Source: Streptomyces sp. LBL (GTDB lineage Bacteria; Actinomycetota; Actinomycetes; Streptomycetales; Streptomycetaceae). From it: a stretch of DNA of 44,350 nucleotides. The stretch covers positions 1 to 44,350 of the forward strand of contig NZ_JARXYX010000052.1 of assembly GCF_029893585.1 (NCBI RefSeq), given 5' to 3'. Position numbers and translations under genes: made by a program. This document shows positions 7,838-16,400 of this stretch, in pieces (position 1 is the first letter of the stretch; the number at the start of each line of letters is the position of its first letter). Under the pieces are notes generated by a model, which saw nothing but the letters and a program-made list of their open reading frames with translations, ran no database searches and had not been told where the DNA came from.

Positions 7838-8842
7838 TCACATCTCGATGGCGACCTTGCCCAGGTGTGCGCCGGAGGCGAAGTAGCGCAGCGCTTCGCT
7901 CAGCTCCGCCAAGGGGAAGGCCCGGTCGATCACGGGCCGCAGTCCGGAGTCCTCGACCGCGCGGACCAGGTCGCGCTGCTGCTCGTGGTTGCCGACGAGG
8001 ACGCCGTTCAGCCGGATCTGCTTCATGTTGATGGCGCCGGTCGGGATGTCCCCGGACAGCCCGGTCAGGACGCCGATCACGGAGACGCGTCCACCGACGC
8101 GGACGGCCTGGATGGACTGCGGCAGGGTGGACGGACCGCCCACGTCCAGGACGAGATCCGCACCGTGGCCGTCCGTCAGTTCGCGGACCCGCTCCCCCCA
8201 CTGGGGCTGGGAGCGGTAGTTGACGACGTGGTCGGCTCCGAGCGCCGTCGCGCGTTCGATTTTCTCGTCGGAGGAGGAGGTGACGATCGCGGTGGCGCCG
8301 GAGAGCTTCGCGAGCTGCAGGGCGAAGACCGAGACGCCGCCGGTGCCCTGGAGCACGACGGTGTCACCGGGCCTGAGGCCGCCGTTCTCGTGCAGGGCCA
8401 CCCATGCCGTGAGCCCGGCCACGGTCAGGGTGGCGGCTTCGGCGTGGGAGTAGCCGCGCGGGGCCCGCTCGAACTGGGCGGCGGGCGCGACGACGACCTC
8501 GCGTGCGTAGCCCGGCACACCTATGCCGGGAGTGGTGCCGAAGTGGTCGATCACGGCCCTGCCGGCCCGCCATCCGGGGAAGAAGCGCGCGAAGACCGCG
8601 TCGCCGACGGCCAGTTCGGTGACTGACTCGCCCACGGCCTCGACCACTCCCGCACCGTCTGCCAGGGGTACGTGACCGACCGGGGTGTCCGTGCTGCCCA
8701 TGACGATGGTGTCGTGATAGTTCAGGGCGCCCGCGTGGACGCGAACCCGCACCTCACCTGGTCCGGGCTGGCCCGGATCCGGGAGGTCGGTGACCTCCAG
8801 GACGTCCTTTTCACCGGGATGCCTGACGATGACGGCCTTCAT
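7838..8842 (-). CDS. quinone oxidoreductase-like MDR family protein
   Basis: 334-residue medium-chain dehydrogenase/reductase of the NADPH:quinone oxidoreductase class. The N-terminal GroES-like domain has DLPDPGQPGPGEVRVRVHAG ALNYHD; the Rossmann domain has LRPGDTVVLQGTGGVSVFAL with the GTGGVSVFA loop, and GADLVLDVGGPSTLPQ. The structural-zinc cysteine cluster is missing, as in zinc-independent members. A perfect 9-10-9 inverted repeat lies 70 bases upstream and a TetR gene precedes on the same strand, so repression by that TetR with induction by an electrophile or quinone is likely. Confidence 0.9.
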   Translation of the reverse strand: MKAVIVRHPGEKDVLEVTDLPDPGQPGPGEVRVRVHAGALNYHDTIVMGSTDTPVGHVPLADGAGVVEAVGESVTELAVGDAVFARFFPGWRAGRAVIDHFGTTPGIGVPGYAREVVVAPAAQFERAPRGYSHAEAATLTVAGLTAWVALHENGGLRPGDTVVLQGTGGVSVFALQLAKLSGATAIVTSSSDEKIERATALGADHVVNYRSQPQWGERVRELTDGHGADLVLDVGGPSTLPQSIQAVRVGGRVSVIGVLTGLSGDIPTGAINMKQIRLNGVLVGNHEQQRDLVRAVEDSGLRPVIDRAFPLAELSEALRYFASGAHLGKVAIEM

Positions 8843-8911
8843 GGTGTTTCTCCTTCACACGACGACGGGTGGGCCGCCGGGACGCGTGGCGCTGGCACGT
8901 TCCGGCGGGGA

Positions 8912-8939
8912 AAAATAGATTACATACAACATCTATTTT
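8912..8939. promoter_or_regulatory. palindromic operator before quinone oxidoreductase gene
   Basis: Perfect inverted repeat with arms AAAATAGAT (8912-8920) and ATCTATTTT (8931-8939) and a 10-base spacer, in the gap between the upstream TetR gene and the quinone oxidoreductase gene. It is the only A/T-rich block there. Probable binding site of the TetR encoded at 8990-9616. Confidence 0.75.
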
Positions 8940-8989
8940 GCCGCGCCGGGGGTCGGGAGATCGATCTGCTGTGCGGCCGGCGGGAAGTG

Positions 8990-9616
8990 TCAGCGGTTCG
9001 ACGCCGCGACCGCGGTGCGGGCCGTGTCCAAAAGCTGCTCCGACAGGGGGGATCCGGCCGTCGCGCGGGCCAGCACCAGCGCTCCGACCATGGTGCAGAG
9101 CATCGCGAGGGCCTCGTCGGGCACCGCCGAGCCGTCGGCCTCAGCCTCGCGTGGGGGCGCCGCCGTGTCCGCCGTGTCCGGCGCCCCCTCTGCCAGCCAG
9201 CCGGCCAGCTCGCGGACTCCGTGGACGTAGCGCTCCTTGGCCGGCGAACCCGGCGGCTGCCGGGCGACGTCCGCGCCGAGGGCGGAGGCGGGGCACCCGG
9301 TCGCCGCGCTGTCGCGGTGCTCGGGCGAGAGGTAGTAGTCGATCAGCGCCTCACGGGCCGCGGCGCGATCGCCGTCGCCCGCCGCCTCGAACCCGGCCAG
9401 AAGTGCCCGCAGCTCCTCGAAGGCGCGCTCCGTGGCCTCGCCCTGGAGGGCCTCCTTGGAGCGGAACTGCCGGTAGAAACCGCCGGTCGTCAGCCCTGCC
9501 GCGCCGGTCAGCTCCGCGAGGCCGACCTGGAATCCCTGTTCCCGGAACATCCTCGAAGCGGCGGCGACGATCTGCTCCCGGTGCTCGGCCGCCTGTGCGC
9601 GTGATGCCCGGCCCAT
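8990..9616 (-). CDS. TetR/AcrR family regulator
   Basis: 208-residue TetR protein. HTH: AASRMFREQGFQVGLAELTG then AAGLTTGGFYRQFRSKEAL. The ligand domain carries GCPASALGADVAR, a cysteine motif reminiscent of electrophile-sensing TetR proteins (resemblance only). Start ATG 9616 has GGAAGGGG upstream; an earlier in-frame ATG at 9637 is possible. It is cotranscribed with, or directly upstream of, the quinone oxidoreductase gene. Confidence 0.9.
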   Translation of the reverse strand: MGRASRAQAAEHREQIVAAASRMFREQGFQVGLAELTGAAGLTTGGFYRQFRSKEALQGEATERAFEELRALLAGFEAAGDGDRAAAREALIDYYLSPEHRDSAATGCPASALGADVARQPPGSPAKERYVHGVRELAGWLAEGAPDTADTAAPPREAEADGSAVPDEALAMLCTMVGALVLARATAGSPLSEQLLDTARTAVAASNR

Positions 9617-9675
9617 GGTGCCGCCCCTTCCTGTCACGTCGGCCTCTGATCCTACGGCCGGCGCATCCGCGCCCA

Positions 9676-9713
9676 GCCTTGCGTGAAATAGTCATAGCCA
9701 ATACAGTTATTTC
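9676..9713. promoter_or_regulatory. GCCTTGCGTG box plus 31-nt palindrome, copy 3
   Basis: GCCTTGCGTG (9676-9685) runs into a palindrome at 9683-9713. Its outer arms GTGAAATA and TATTTCAC are perfect complements over eight bases (outer right C/A pair continues at 9714-9715). The centre is TAGCCAAT. The copy at 21873-21903 matches in the same register at most positions. It lies ~160 bases upstream of the flavin reductase start. Confidence 0.7.
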
Positions 9714-9875
9714 ACTCTGTGGGTGGCGGCGCAGTTCCCCGTCGGCCCCCTGTGGCAGCGGTCGGCAGACGGTACGGCCGCCGTACCGCGCAGGCTGAGC
9801 ACGCGGACCACGTGCACCCCGGAGATTCCGCGCGGCAGTCAGGATCGTGCGGAAATCAGCGTGAAAGGTGCACAG

Positions 9876-10604
9876 ATGTTCGTCGATGCCGCAGATCTGG
9901 ACGCCAAGTCGGCCTACAAACTCCTCATCGGGGGGATCATTCCTCGCGCGATCGCCTGGGTGAGTACCGAGTCCGCCGACGGCGTGGGAAACCTCGCACC
10001 GGTGTCCTTCTTCACGGCCGTGGGCCGTAAGCCGCCCATGCTGTCGATCTCCCTGCAGCCCCGGGCGGACGGCGTCACGCTCAAGGACACGTTCATCAAC
10101 ATCCGCGACACGGGTGAGTTCGTGGTCAACACGGCGACGCTTCCCCTCGCCGGCCACCTGCACCGTTCGGCCTTCGAGTTCGAGAGCGACGTCGACGAGT
10201 TCAGCGCGTTGGAGCTGGAGACCGAGGCCTCGCAGGTGGTACGTCCGCGCCGGGTGAAGGACACGCCCATCGCCTTCGAATGCCGGCTGCGGCGCATCCT
10301 GCCCATCGAGGGCAGCCTCGACCACGTGGTGTGGGGCGAAGTGGTGCGCTTCTACGTCCGGGACGACCTCTACCTGCCGGGCGGGCGCATCGACACGGCC
10401 GCCATTCCGTCCGTCGGCCGCCTGGCGGCGGAGTACACGCTGGTCAACACCGTCTTCACCACACCACTGGACGACGACCTCGTCGCCAGGCATGCGCAGA
10501 CACGCATGCACCGCCTCGACGAACACGCCTCCGACTGGTCGCCCATCGACACCGACGCGTGGTCTGCGTCCGGCTCCACCATCACCGAAGGGCCCAAGGC
10601 ATGA
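9876..10604 (+). CDS. flavin reductase family protein (FMN-binding split barrel)
   Basis: 242-residue protein of the DIM6/NTAB flavin reductase-like family: APVSFFTAVGRKPPMLSISL is the characteristic FMN-binding segment, preceded by LLIGGIIPRAIAWVST and followed by KDTFINIRDTGEFVVNTATL. Such proteins reduce FMN for partner monooxygenases or act directly on substrates. ATG 9876 has AAAGGTG upstream. The stop overlaps the start of the next gene (ATGA), so it is translationally coupled to a hydrolase. The palindrome at 9683 sits in its promoter region. Confidence 0.9.
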   Translation: MFVDAADLDAKSAYKLLIGGIIPRAIAWVSTESADGVGNLAPVSFFTAVGRKPPMLSISLQPRADGVTLKDTFINIRDTGEFVVNTATLPLAGHLHRSAFEFESDVDEFSALELETEASQVVRPRRVKDTPIAFECRLRRILPIEGSLDHVVWGEVVRFYVRDDLYLPGGRIDTAAIPSVGRLAAEYTLVNTVFTTPLDDDLVARHAQTRMHRLDEHASDWSPIDTDAWSASGSTITEGPKA

Positions 10605-11827
10605 CCCAGACAGCGGGTTTGACGAGAACGCAGCGGGTGGCGGACACCGACATCCGCTTCAGGCGCCGGGGCACCGGCGACACAGCCCTCGTGTTCGTTC
10701 ACGGCTTCCTGGATGACCAGTACGTCTGGGACGGGGTGATCGACGCGCTGGCCGCACCCGGCTTCGAGTACGTCCAACTCGATCTCGCCGGCAGCGGGGA
10801 CCGCACCGCCTCCGGCGGGCCGTTCGACCTGACCCGCTTCTCGCACGACGTCGGAGCGGTCGTGGAGGCGCTGGACAAGCCGTTCGTCCTCGTGGGCCAG
10901 AGCATGGGGACCCTCGTCGCCGAACTGGTCGCAGCGGGCCACTCCTTCCCCGCGCTCGGCCTGGTACTGCTCTCGCCCGTGCCACTGGCCGGTGTCGGCC
11001 TCCCCGCAGAGGCGGCCGAGCAGTTCCGCTCGCTGGGCGGCGACGCCGACGGCCAGCGCACAGTACGCCGGCAGCTGTCCGTCGCTCTGCCGGAGGCGGA
11101 ACTCGACCGGCTGGTCGTGACCGGCACCCGGATCCCGGACCTCGTCGTCCGTGATCTGGTCGACTGCTGGAACGACGGAGACCCGCGCGGGCAGACGCCG
11201 AGCGAGTACCAGGGGCCGGTCCTGGTGGGCCGCGGCGCCGCCGACGGCTTCGTCACCGACGAACTGGTGAAGGCCCACGTGCTGCCCCGCTTCCGGGCAC
11301 CGGAGTCCTTCACCGTCCAGGGCGCGGGCCACTGGGCCCACGTGGAGGCGCCCGCGGAGGTCGCCGCCCGGATCGAGGCATTCGTCACCGGCCTTCCCGC
11401 GGCGGCCGGCGGCACGCCGCAGGCGCCCGGCCTGGGCTGGCGGGAGGCCTTCGCCAGCAAGACCGACGCCGCCTTCGCCGCCGCGTTCGCCGAGGACATC
11501 GTCCTGGAGGCGAGCGTGCTGGCCCTCCCCGTCCAAGGACGCGACCAGGTCAAGGCCACGATGAGCGCGGCGAGCCGGATCTACGAGTCCCTTCAGTTCG
11601 TACGGGAGACCGAGGCCGGCCCGCGCACCTACCTGGAGTGGGAGGCGACCGCCTTCGGCGGCCACGAAATCTTCGGCGTCACGGTCCTCACCAAGGACGA
11701 CGAGGACCGCATCAGCCACGTGGCCATCCATCACCGGCCCCTGGAGGCGGCTTTGAGATTCTCCGCCGAGCTGGGCGAGCGCCTCGCCGGAGACGTCGAC
11801 CCCGGCCACTTCTACAACGCCCACTGA
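10601..11827 (+). CDS. alpha/beta hydrolase fused to SnoaL-like domain
   Basis: 408-residue two-domain protein. Residues ~20-275 form an alpha/beta hydrolase: HGF oxyanion region (34-36), nucleophile Ser101 in GQSMG, acidic residue near Asp215 (GRGAADGFV) and His244 in GAGHWAHVE. After a short linker, residues ~285-395 form an NTF2/SnoaL-like domain (WREAFASKTDAAFAAAFAED then IVLEASVLALPVQGRDQVKA). The start overlaps the flavin reductase stop by four bases. The fusion of a serine hydrolase to an NTF2-type domain suggests both act on one substrate. The reaction is unknown. Confidence 0.9.
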   Translation: MTQTAGLTRTQRVADTDIRFRRRGTGDTALVFVHGFLDDQYVWDGVIDALAAPGFEYVQLDLAGSGDRTASGGPFDLTRFSHDVGAVVEALDKPFVLVGQSMGTLVAELVAAGHSFPALGLVLLSPVPLAGVGLPAEAAEQFRSLGGDADGQRTVRRQLSVALPEAELDRLVVTGTRIPDLVVRDLVDCWNDGDPRGQTPSEYQGPVLVGRGAADGFVTDELVKAHVLPRFRAPESFTVQGAGHWAHVEAPAEVAARIEAFVTGLPAAAGGTPQAPGLGWREAFASKTDAAFAAAFAEDIVLEASVLALPVQGRDQVKATMSAASRIYESLQFVRETEAGPRTYLEWEATAFGGHEIFGVTVLTKDDEDRISHVAIHHRPLEAALRFSAELGERLAGDVDPGHFYNAH

Positions 11828-11853
11828 CGACCCTCGGAACGGAAAGTACGCCC

Positions 11854-12744
11854 ATGGCCACACGCGAAGACGTGGAGTTCGAGGCCGAGCCGGGACTGAC
11901 CCTGCGCGGATGGTTCTACCTGCCCGACAAACCGGGCCCTCATCCGGCGATCACGATGGCGCACGGCTTCGCCGGGGTCAAGGAACAGCGTCTGGCGCAG
12001 TTCGCCGAGGTGTTCGCGCAGGCCGGGTTCGCCGTCCTGGTCCACGACCACCGCAACTTCGGCGCCAGCGACGGCACACCGCGCCACGACATCGACCCCT
12101 GGCAGCAGATCAAGGACTGGCGCCGGGCCGTCTCCTACCTGGAGAGCCGCCCGGAGGTCGACGCGCAGCGCATCGGCGTGTGGGGGACCAGTTACTCCGG
12201 CGGCCACGCACTGGTCCTGGGCGCCACCGACCGGCGCCTGCGCTGCGTGGTCGCGCAGGTGCCCACCATCAGCGGATACGAGCAGGGGCTGCGCCGGGTG
12301 GCTCCGGACGCCGTCGCCCAGCTGAACGAGATCTTCGCCGCCGACGAACGCGCGCAGTTTCGTGGCGAGGAGCCCCGCACTCAGGCGATCGTCAGCTCCG
12401 ACCCGTCGGTGCCTGCCTCCTACCGGGCTCCCGACGCCGTCGACTTCTATCTGAGCACGGCCCCCGACGGCTGGGAGAACAAGATCACTCTCCGGTCCAA
12501 CGCGGCGGCCCGCATGTACGAGCCCGGCGCGTGGATCTCCCGGATCTCGCCGACGCCCCTGCTGCTGATCGTCGCGAAGAACGACCCGATCACTCTCACG
12601 GACCTGATGCTCTCCGCCTACGAGCGCGCCCTCGAACCCAAGCGACTGCAGCTCGTCGACGGCGGCCACTTCGCGTCCTACCTCTCCGCATTCCCCACGA
12701 CGAGCGCCGCCGCCCGCGACTGGTTCACCCTCCACCTGGGCTGA
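11854..12744 (+). CDS. alpha/beta hydrolase (dienelactone/acetyl-xylan-esterase-like)
   Basis: 296-residue serine hydrolase. Ser113 lies in GTSYSGGH, the variant nucleophile elbow of DUF1100/S15-related hydrolases; MAHGFAGVKEQRL supplies the oxyanion hole; VAKNDPIT and DGGHFASYL hold the probable catalytic Asp and His. It starts 26 bases after the fused hydrolase with GGAACGGAAAG upstream, so it is the third gene of the flavin reductase operon. Family members cleave esters or act as C-C or peptide hydrolases; substrate not evident. Confidence 0.9.
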   Translation: MATREDVEFEAEPGLTLRGWFYLPDKPGPHPAITMAHGFAGVKEQRLAQFAEVFAQAGFAVLVHDHRNFGASDGTPRHDIDPWQQIKDWRRAVSYLESRPEVDAQRIGVWGTSYSGGHALVLGATDRRLRCVVAQVPTISGYEQGLRRVAPDAVAQLNEIFAADERAQFRGEEPRTQAIVSSDPSVPASYRAPDAVDFYLSTAPDGWENKITLRSNAAARMYEPGAWISRISPTPLLLIVAKNDPITLTDLMLSAYERALEPKRLQLVDGGHFASYLSAFPTTSAAARDWFTLHLG

Positions 12745-12824
12745 CCCGCCGGCTGGTTCCGCTTCCGCATTCCCTCCGCACGCCCGGCCGCCGACAGCCT
12801 GGCTCATTCCCCTGGAAGGACCTC

Positions 12825-13613
12825 ATGCCCCGTCTCACGTACACGATCGACGACCGCCTGGCGACCGTGGTGCTGCAAAACCCGCCCCAGAACCGCCTGG
12901 ACAAGCCCCTTGTGGAGGAACTCGCCGAAGCGCTGGCGGCCATAGCGTCCAGTGACGCCCGAGCCGTCCTCCTGCGCGCCGACGGGCCGGACTTCAGCTT
13001 CGGCGGCGACATCATGGACTGGCCCGACATGAACGTACGCGAGCTGCGCACCCTGTTCGAGCGGTACATGAACGTCTTCAACGAGTTCGAACGGCTGCCC
13101 ATCCCGGTCGTCGCCGCCGTGCAGGGCCTGTGCGCCGGCGGCGGATTCGAACTCGCGCTGCGTGCCGACGTCATCTTCGCCGCCCAGAGCGCGCGGTTCG
13201 GCCACCCCGAGCAGTCGCTCGGACTCGTCACCCTGCTCGGCGGCATCTACCGGGCCGCCGAGCGGGCCGGGCGGGCCCGCGCCTCCGAGTGGGCCCTGAC
13301 ATCGGAGCAGATCTCGGCCACGTCGATGGCCGAGGCGGGCGTGGTGAACCGGGTCCTTGACGACTCCGCTCTGCAAACGGAGGCGACGGCGTTCGCACGC
13401 CGGCTCACCAGCGGCCCCACCCGGGCCTACGCCGCGCACAAGGCACTGCTGCGGGCCTGGCGCGTGGGCGGAACCGCGGCAGCCGACGAGGCGATGTTCG
13501 ACATCGCCCTGCCCCTGTTCGAGACCGAGGACGCCCAGGCCGGTCTGACGTCGGCCGTGAACGCCCTCAGGGCCGGGCAGCCGCGCCCGGTGCTGGACTT
13601 CAGCGGGCGCTGA
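12825..13613 (+). CDS. enoyl-CoA hydratase/isomerase family protein
   Basis: 262-residue crotonase-fold protein. The oxyanion hole segments are DFSFGGDIMDW and GLCAGGGFELALRADV; PEQSLGLVTLLGGIYRAAERAGRARASE follows as in the family. The usual second catalytic Glu position is not clearly conserved (LGLVTLLGGIYR), so activity could be hydratase, isomerase or hydrolase. Start ATG 12825 has GGAAGGA upstream. It ends the flavin reductase-hydrolase operon, pointing to degradation of a CoA-linked or ring-opened compound (inference). Confidence 0.88.
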   Translation: MPRLTYTIDDRLATVVLQNPPQNRLDKPLVEELAEALAAIASSDARAVLLRADGPDFSFGGDIMDWPDMNVRELRTLFERYMNVFNEFERLPIPVVAAVQGLCAGGGFELALRADVIFAAQSARFGHPEQSLGLVTLLGGIYRAAERAGRARASEWALTSEQISATSMAEAGVVNRVLDDSALQTEATAFARRLTSGPTRAYAAHKALLRAWRVGGTAAADEAMFDIALPLFETEDAQAGLTSAVNALRAGQPRPVLDFSGR

Positions 13614-13714
13614 CCTCGGCCACCGGGAGGATGAAGCGGCGGATGGCCGGGCGGCGGACAGCAGGTGCCACCACTGCCCGCCGCCGCGGGGCCGATCGTC
13701 CGGCGCCGCGGCTG

Positions 13715-14200
13715 TCAGGCCTGGGCCCCACCCGCCGCGGCGAGATCCGACTGGTGCACATCGCGGTCCGCGGTGATGACGGACGAGGGCCCCAGAACCT
13801 CACCGCACGCGCCGCAGTGGGTCTCCGGGTGCAGCACGGCACCGCAGCTGTGGCGGAAGGTGACGATGTTCTCGGGGTCCGTCCGGGCGTACCGGTCACC
13901 CCAGTCACGGATGGTGTGCAGGATCGTGATCAGCTGCTCGCCCGCCTCGGACAGGCGGTACTCGTAGCGGGCGGGGTTCGTCTCGTACTGCTCTCTGGTG
14001 ATGACCCCGGCGGCCTCGAGGGACTTGAGCCGACTGGCGAGGATGTTCCTGGCGGCACCGGTGTTGAAGACGATGTCGTCGAAACGGCGGACGCCGAACA
14101 CGATCTCGCGCAAGGCCAGCAGAGCCCACTTCTCGCCCAGGATGCGCATCGCCGCGTCGATGGAGCACACGCGGGGGTCTGGTGTCCTGGCTCTTCTCAC
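13715..14200 (-). CDS. HxlR-family winged-helix regulator
   Basis: 161-residue HxlR-type regulator. CSIDAAMRILGEKWALLALREIVFGVRRFD is the diagnostic start of the domain (Cys near the N-terminus, GEKW), followed by the winged helix (ILASRLKSLEAAGVITREQY) and an extended C-terminus with HCGACGEVL, possibly metal-binding. The start is GTG 14200. A promoter TTGACA-17-TACCCT on the minus strand (14235-14207) ends six bases before this GTG, so the mRNA is probably leaderless. It diverges from the hydrolase-ABM operon, its likely target. Confidence 0.92.
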   Translation of the reverse strand: MRRARTPDPRVCSIDAAMRILGEKWALLALREIVFGVRRFDDIVFNTGAARNILASRLKSLEAAGVITREQYETNPARYEYRLSEAGEQLITILHTIRDWGDRYARTDPENIVTFRHSCGAVLHPETHCGACGEVLGPSSVITADRDVHQSDLAAAGGAQA

Positions 14201-14206
14201 GCGACG

Positions 14207-14235
14207 AGGGTAGCCACACCCCCATGGGTTGTCAA
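14207..14235 (-). promoter_or_regulatory. sigma70-type promoter of the HxlR gene
   Basis: On the minus strand, TTGACA (14235-14230) and TACCCT (14212-14207) are separated by 17 bases. The start codon GTG 14200 lies where transcription would begin, which implies a leaderless transcript. Confidence 0.65.
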
Positions 14236-14326
14236 ATACTACTCAGCAGGTCACCGGCTTGACGAAAGAGCACAGCCCGTCTTAACTGGCGTGGATAGCA
14301 AAACGAAACCCACTAGGAGGGCCCTC

Positions 14327-15181
14327 ATGGCCTACATCTCCGACACCGCGGACACCCTCCACGTCGAGGGCCGTCTGGCCCGGTACGCCTACCGGGACTT
14401 CGGCAAGGACGCGCCGGTACCCCCGCTGGTCCTGCTGCAGCGCTTCCGCGGCACCCTCGACCACTGGGACCCCGCCTTCCTCGAAGTCCTCGCCCAGGAC
14501 CGGCGGGTCATCATCTTCGACAACGCCGGCGTCAGCGAGAGCACCGGCGAGGTACCGACGACCATGGAGGGCATGGCCGAGTCGGCGTTCGACTTCCTGA
14601 CGGCCCTGGGCCTCGACGAGGTCGACCTGCTCGGCTGGTCGGTCGGCGGCTTCGTGGCGCAGCTCGTGGCGCTCGACCACCCCGAGCTGGTCCGCAAGCT
14701 GATCGTGGCCGGCAGCGGTCCCGGCGGCGTACCCGGCACGCCGGAGCTGGAGCAGCGCGTCGTGGAGTACATGACCTCACCGGTGCCCTCCCAGGAGGCG
14801 TTCCTGTACCTCTTCTTCGGGCTCACCGACGAGGGCGTGCGGCTCGGCAAGGAGTCGCTCGCCCGGCTCGAAACCCGTCTTCAGCACTCCAAGGCGGACG
14901 TCCCGCCCGAGCAGTGGACCCACCAGCTCCAGGCCATCCAGCGCTGGAGCAGCGGTACGGGCTCGGCCTGGTCCCGGCTCGAGGAGCTGAAACTGCCGGT
15001 CCTGGTGGCCAACGGCTCGCATGACGTCATGGTCGACTCCGGCAACTCCTTCGCCATGGCCCAGAAGCTGCCGACCGCCAGGACGGTGTTCTACAGCGGC
15101 GCCGGCCATGCCTTCCTCTTCCAGTACCCCGAGGAGTTCGGCGCTGTGGTGCTGGACTTCCTCAACCGACAGGAGAAGTGA
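14327..15181 (+). CDS. alpha/beta fold hydrolase
   Basis: 284-residue alpha/beta hydrolase. Nucleophile Ser105 is in GWSVG; the last His is in GAGHAFLFQ and the acid probably Asp in NGSHDVMV. At the position where haloperoxidase-like enzymes have HGF/HGG there is LLQRFRG, as in several Streptomyces and Mycobacterium homologues of the haloalkane/peroxidase branch. A strong ribosome site AGGAGG lies 7-8 bases upstream. It is followed after 2 bases by an ABM-domain gene and diverges from the HxlR regulator. Confidence 0.92.
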   Translation: MAYISDTADTLHVEGRLARYAYRDFGKDAPVPPLVLLQRFRGTLDHWDPAFLEVLAQDRRVIIFDNAGVSESTGEVPTTMEGMAESAFDFLTALGLDEVDLLGWSVGGFVAQLVALDHPELVRKLIVAGSGPGGVPGTPELEQRVVEYMTSPVPSQEAFLYLFFGLTDEGVRLGKESLARLETRLQHSKADVPPEQWTHQLQAIQRWSSGTGSAWSRLEELKLPVLVANGSHDVMVDSGNSFAMAQKLPTARTVFYSGAGHAFLFQYPEEFGAVVLDFLNRQEK

Positions 15182-15183
15182 AC

Positions 15184-15498
15184 ATGCCCTCATACGGATT
15201 CTTCGTGGAGTTCGAAGCCAAGCCGGGCAAGGAGGACGACGTGGCCCAGTTCCTCGTCGACGCCAAGACACTGGTCGACGCGGAGCCAGGCACCCTGGCC
15301 TGGTTCTCCTTCCGGCTCGGCCCCAGCTCCTTCCGGATCTTCGACGCCTTCCAGACCGAGGAGGACCGCGAGGCGCACCTGCAGGGCAAGGTGCGGGAGC
15401 AGATCGAAGCCCGCGCCGACGAGCTGTTCAGCGCCTTCCCCACGATCACGCCGGTGAACCTGCTCGCCGCCAAGCTCCCTGGCCAGGTGACCGAGTAG
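15184..15498 (+). CDS. antibiotic biosynthesis monooxygenase (ABM) domain protein
   Basis: 104-residue dimeric alpha+beta barrel (ABM/YgiN-like) protein: FFVEFEAKPGKEDDVAQFLV at the start, LAWFSFRLGPSSFRIFDAFQ as the central strands and EEDREAHLQGKV in the helix. Members are small cofactor-free monooxygenases acting on quinols or heme-like compounds, or stress proteins. Starts two bases after the hydrolase stop with GGAGAAG, so it is cotranscribed. HxlR regulators often control quinone-related operons, which fits. Confidence 0.9.
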   Translation: MPSYGFFVEFEAKPGKEDDVAQFLVDAKTLVDAEPGTLAWFSFRLGPSSFRIFDAFQTEEDREAHLQGKVREQIEARADELFSAFPTITPVNLLAAKLPGQVTE

Positions 15499-15956
15499 GG
15501 GATCGGGGCGTCGGCCGGACCCGCCGGGCGCAACGACAGGCGGACTGGCCATTCGGCCCACCGGCCCGCGGCTGTCCGTCCAGCCGGACCGTCGCACGGC
15601 TTCATCCGGGACATGGACGGCGCAGCGGTCTGCGGCCACCGACAGGCGGCAGAGCGCTGCGCACGCCTTCTCCTTCGGCCGTCAGCGCCTGACTCGAGCA
15701 GACGGCCGGGCGGCCGAGCCGGCGATCAGAGCGCAGACGCCCGGCCGTCACCGTCGGTCGCAAAGCCGCCACGTCGGCCTGCCGCCATCACAGCACAGTC
15801 GCGCACACGCTGAGCGGCGGCAGGGGTTCTCCTCGCCACTCCCGCAGGACGGCTGCGCCTGGAACTGGCGCTGATCCTGCGGCACTTGTGATTCGGCAGG
15901 GGGACGGCGAGTGCGGCGTGAGCACCCCGCGCACGCCGCACTCAACGGGCCCCGGT
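15499..15956. other. 458-base intergenic region, nothing recognised
   Basis: Convergent gap between the ABM gene and cynS. Several short G/C-rich inverted repeats may terminate transcription, but I see no credible reading frame, RNA gene or mobile element. Confidence 0.6.
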
Positions 15957-16400
15957 TCAGGCGGTCGGGTAGGGCAGGTACTTCCCGCTGAGGACGAGTT
16001 CGACCCGGTCACCCCTGGGGTCCGCGCGGCGGTCGAGCCTCAGCCGGAAGTCGATGGCGCTCATGATGCCGTCACCGAACTCCTCGTGGATCAGCTCCTT
16101 GATCGCGGGACCGTAGACCGCGACGATCTCACGGAGCCGGTGGATCACCGGATCCCCGGCCACGGCCGTGGCGTCCAGCCCGCGGGTGGGAGGGGTCTGC
16201 AGGACGGTGACGGCTTCGACGGGCAGCTCGAAGATCGACACGATCCTTTCCGCCTGGTCTTTCGAGAAGGTCATCTGGTCGAGACAGGCGGCGGTCACCC
16301 ACTCCTTGCTCGCCCCCAGCTCACGGGCGACGTCAGCCCATGTGATCCCCTTCCTGATCCTCGTCTCAACGATCTGTTCGGTCAGGGTCGTCCTGTTCAT
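15957..16400 (-). CDS. cynS: cyanase (cyanate hydratase)
   Basis: 147-residue cyanase, converting cyanate and bicarbonate into ammonia and CO2. The N-terminal helix-turn-helix-like domain (KGITWADVARELGASKEWVT) and the C-terminal catalytic domain are complete. Active-site residues Arg88, Glu91 and Ser114 keep the spacing of the E. coli triad (R96, E99, S122), in VIHRLREIVAVYG and EEFGDGIMSAIDF. The start ATG overlaps the stop of the isochorismatase-like gene (ATGA), so the two are coupled. Length is slightly below the usual ~156. Confidence 0.95.
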   Translation of the reverse strand: MNRTTLTEQIVETRIRKGITWADVARELGASKEWVTAACLDQMTFSKDQAERIVSIFELPVEAVTVLQTPPTRGLDATAVAGDPVIHRLREIVAVYGPAIKELIHEEFGDGIMSAIDFRLRLDRRADPRGDRVELVLSGKYLPYPTA

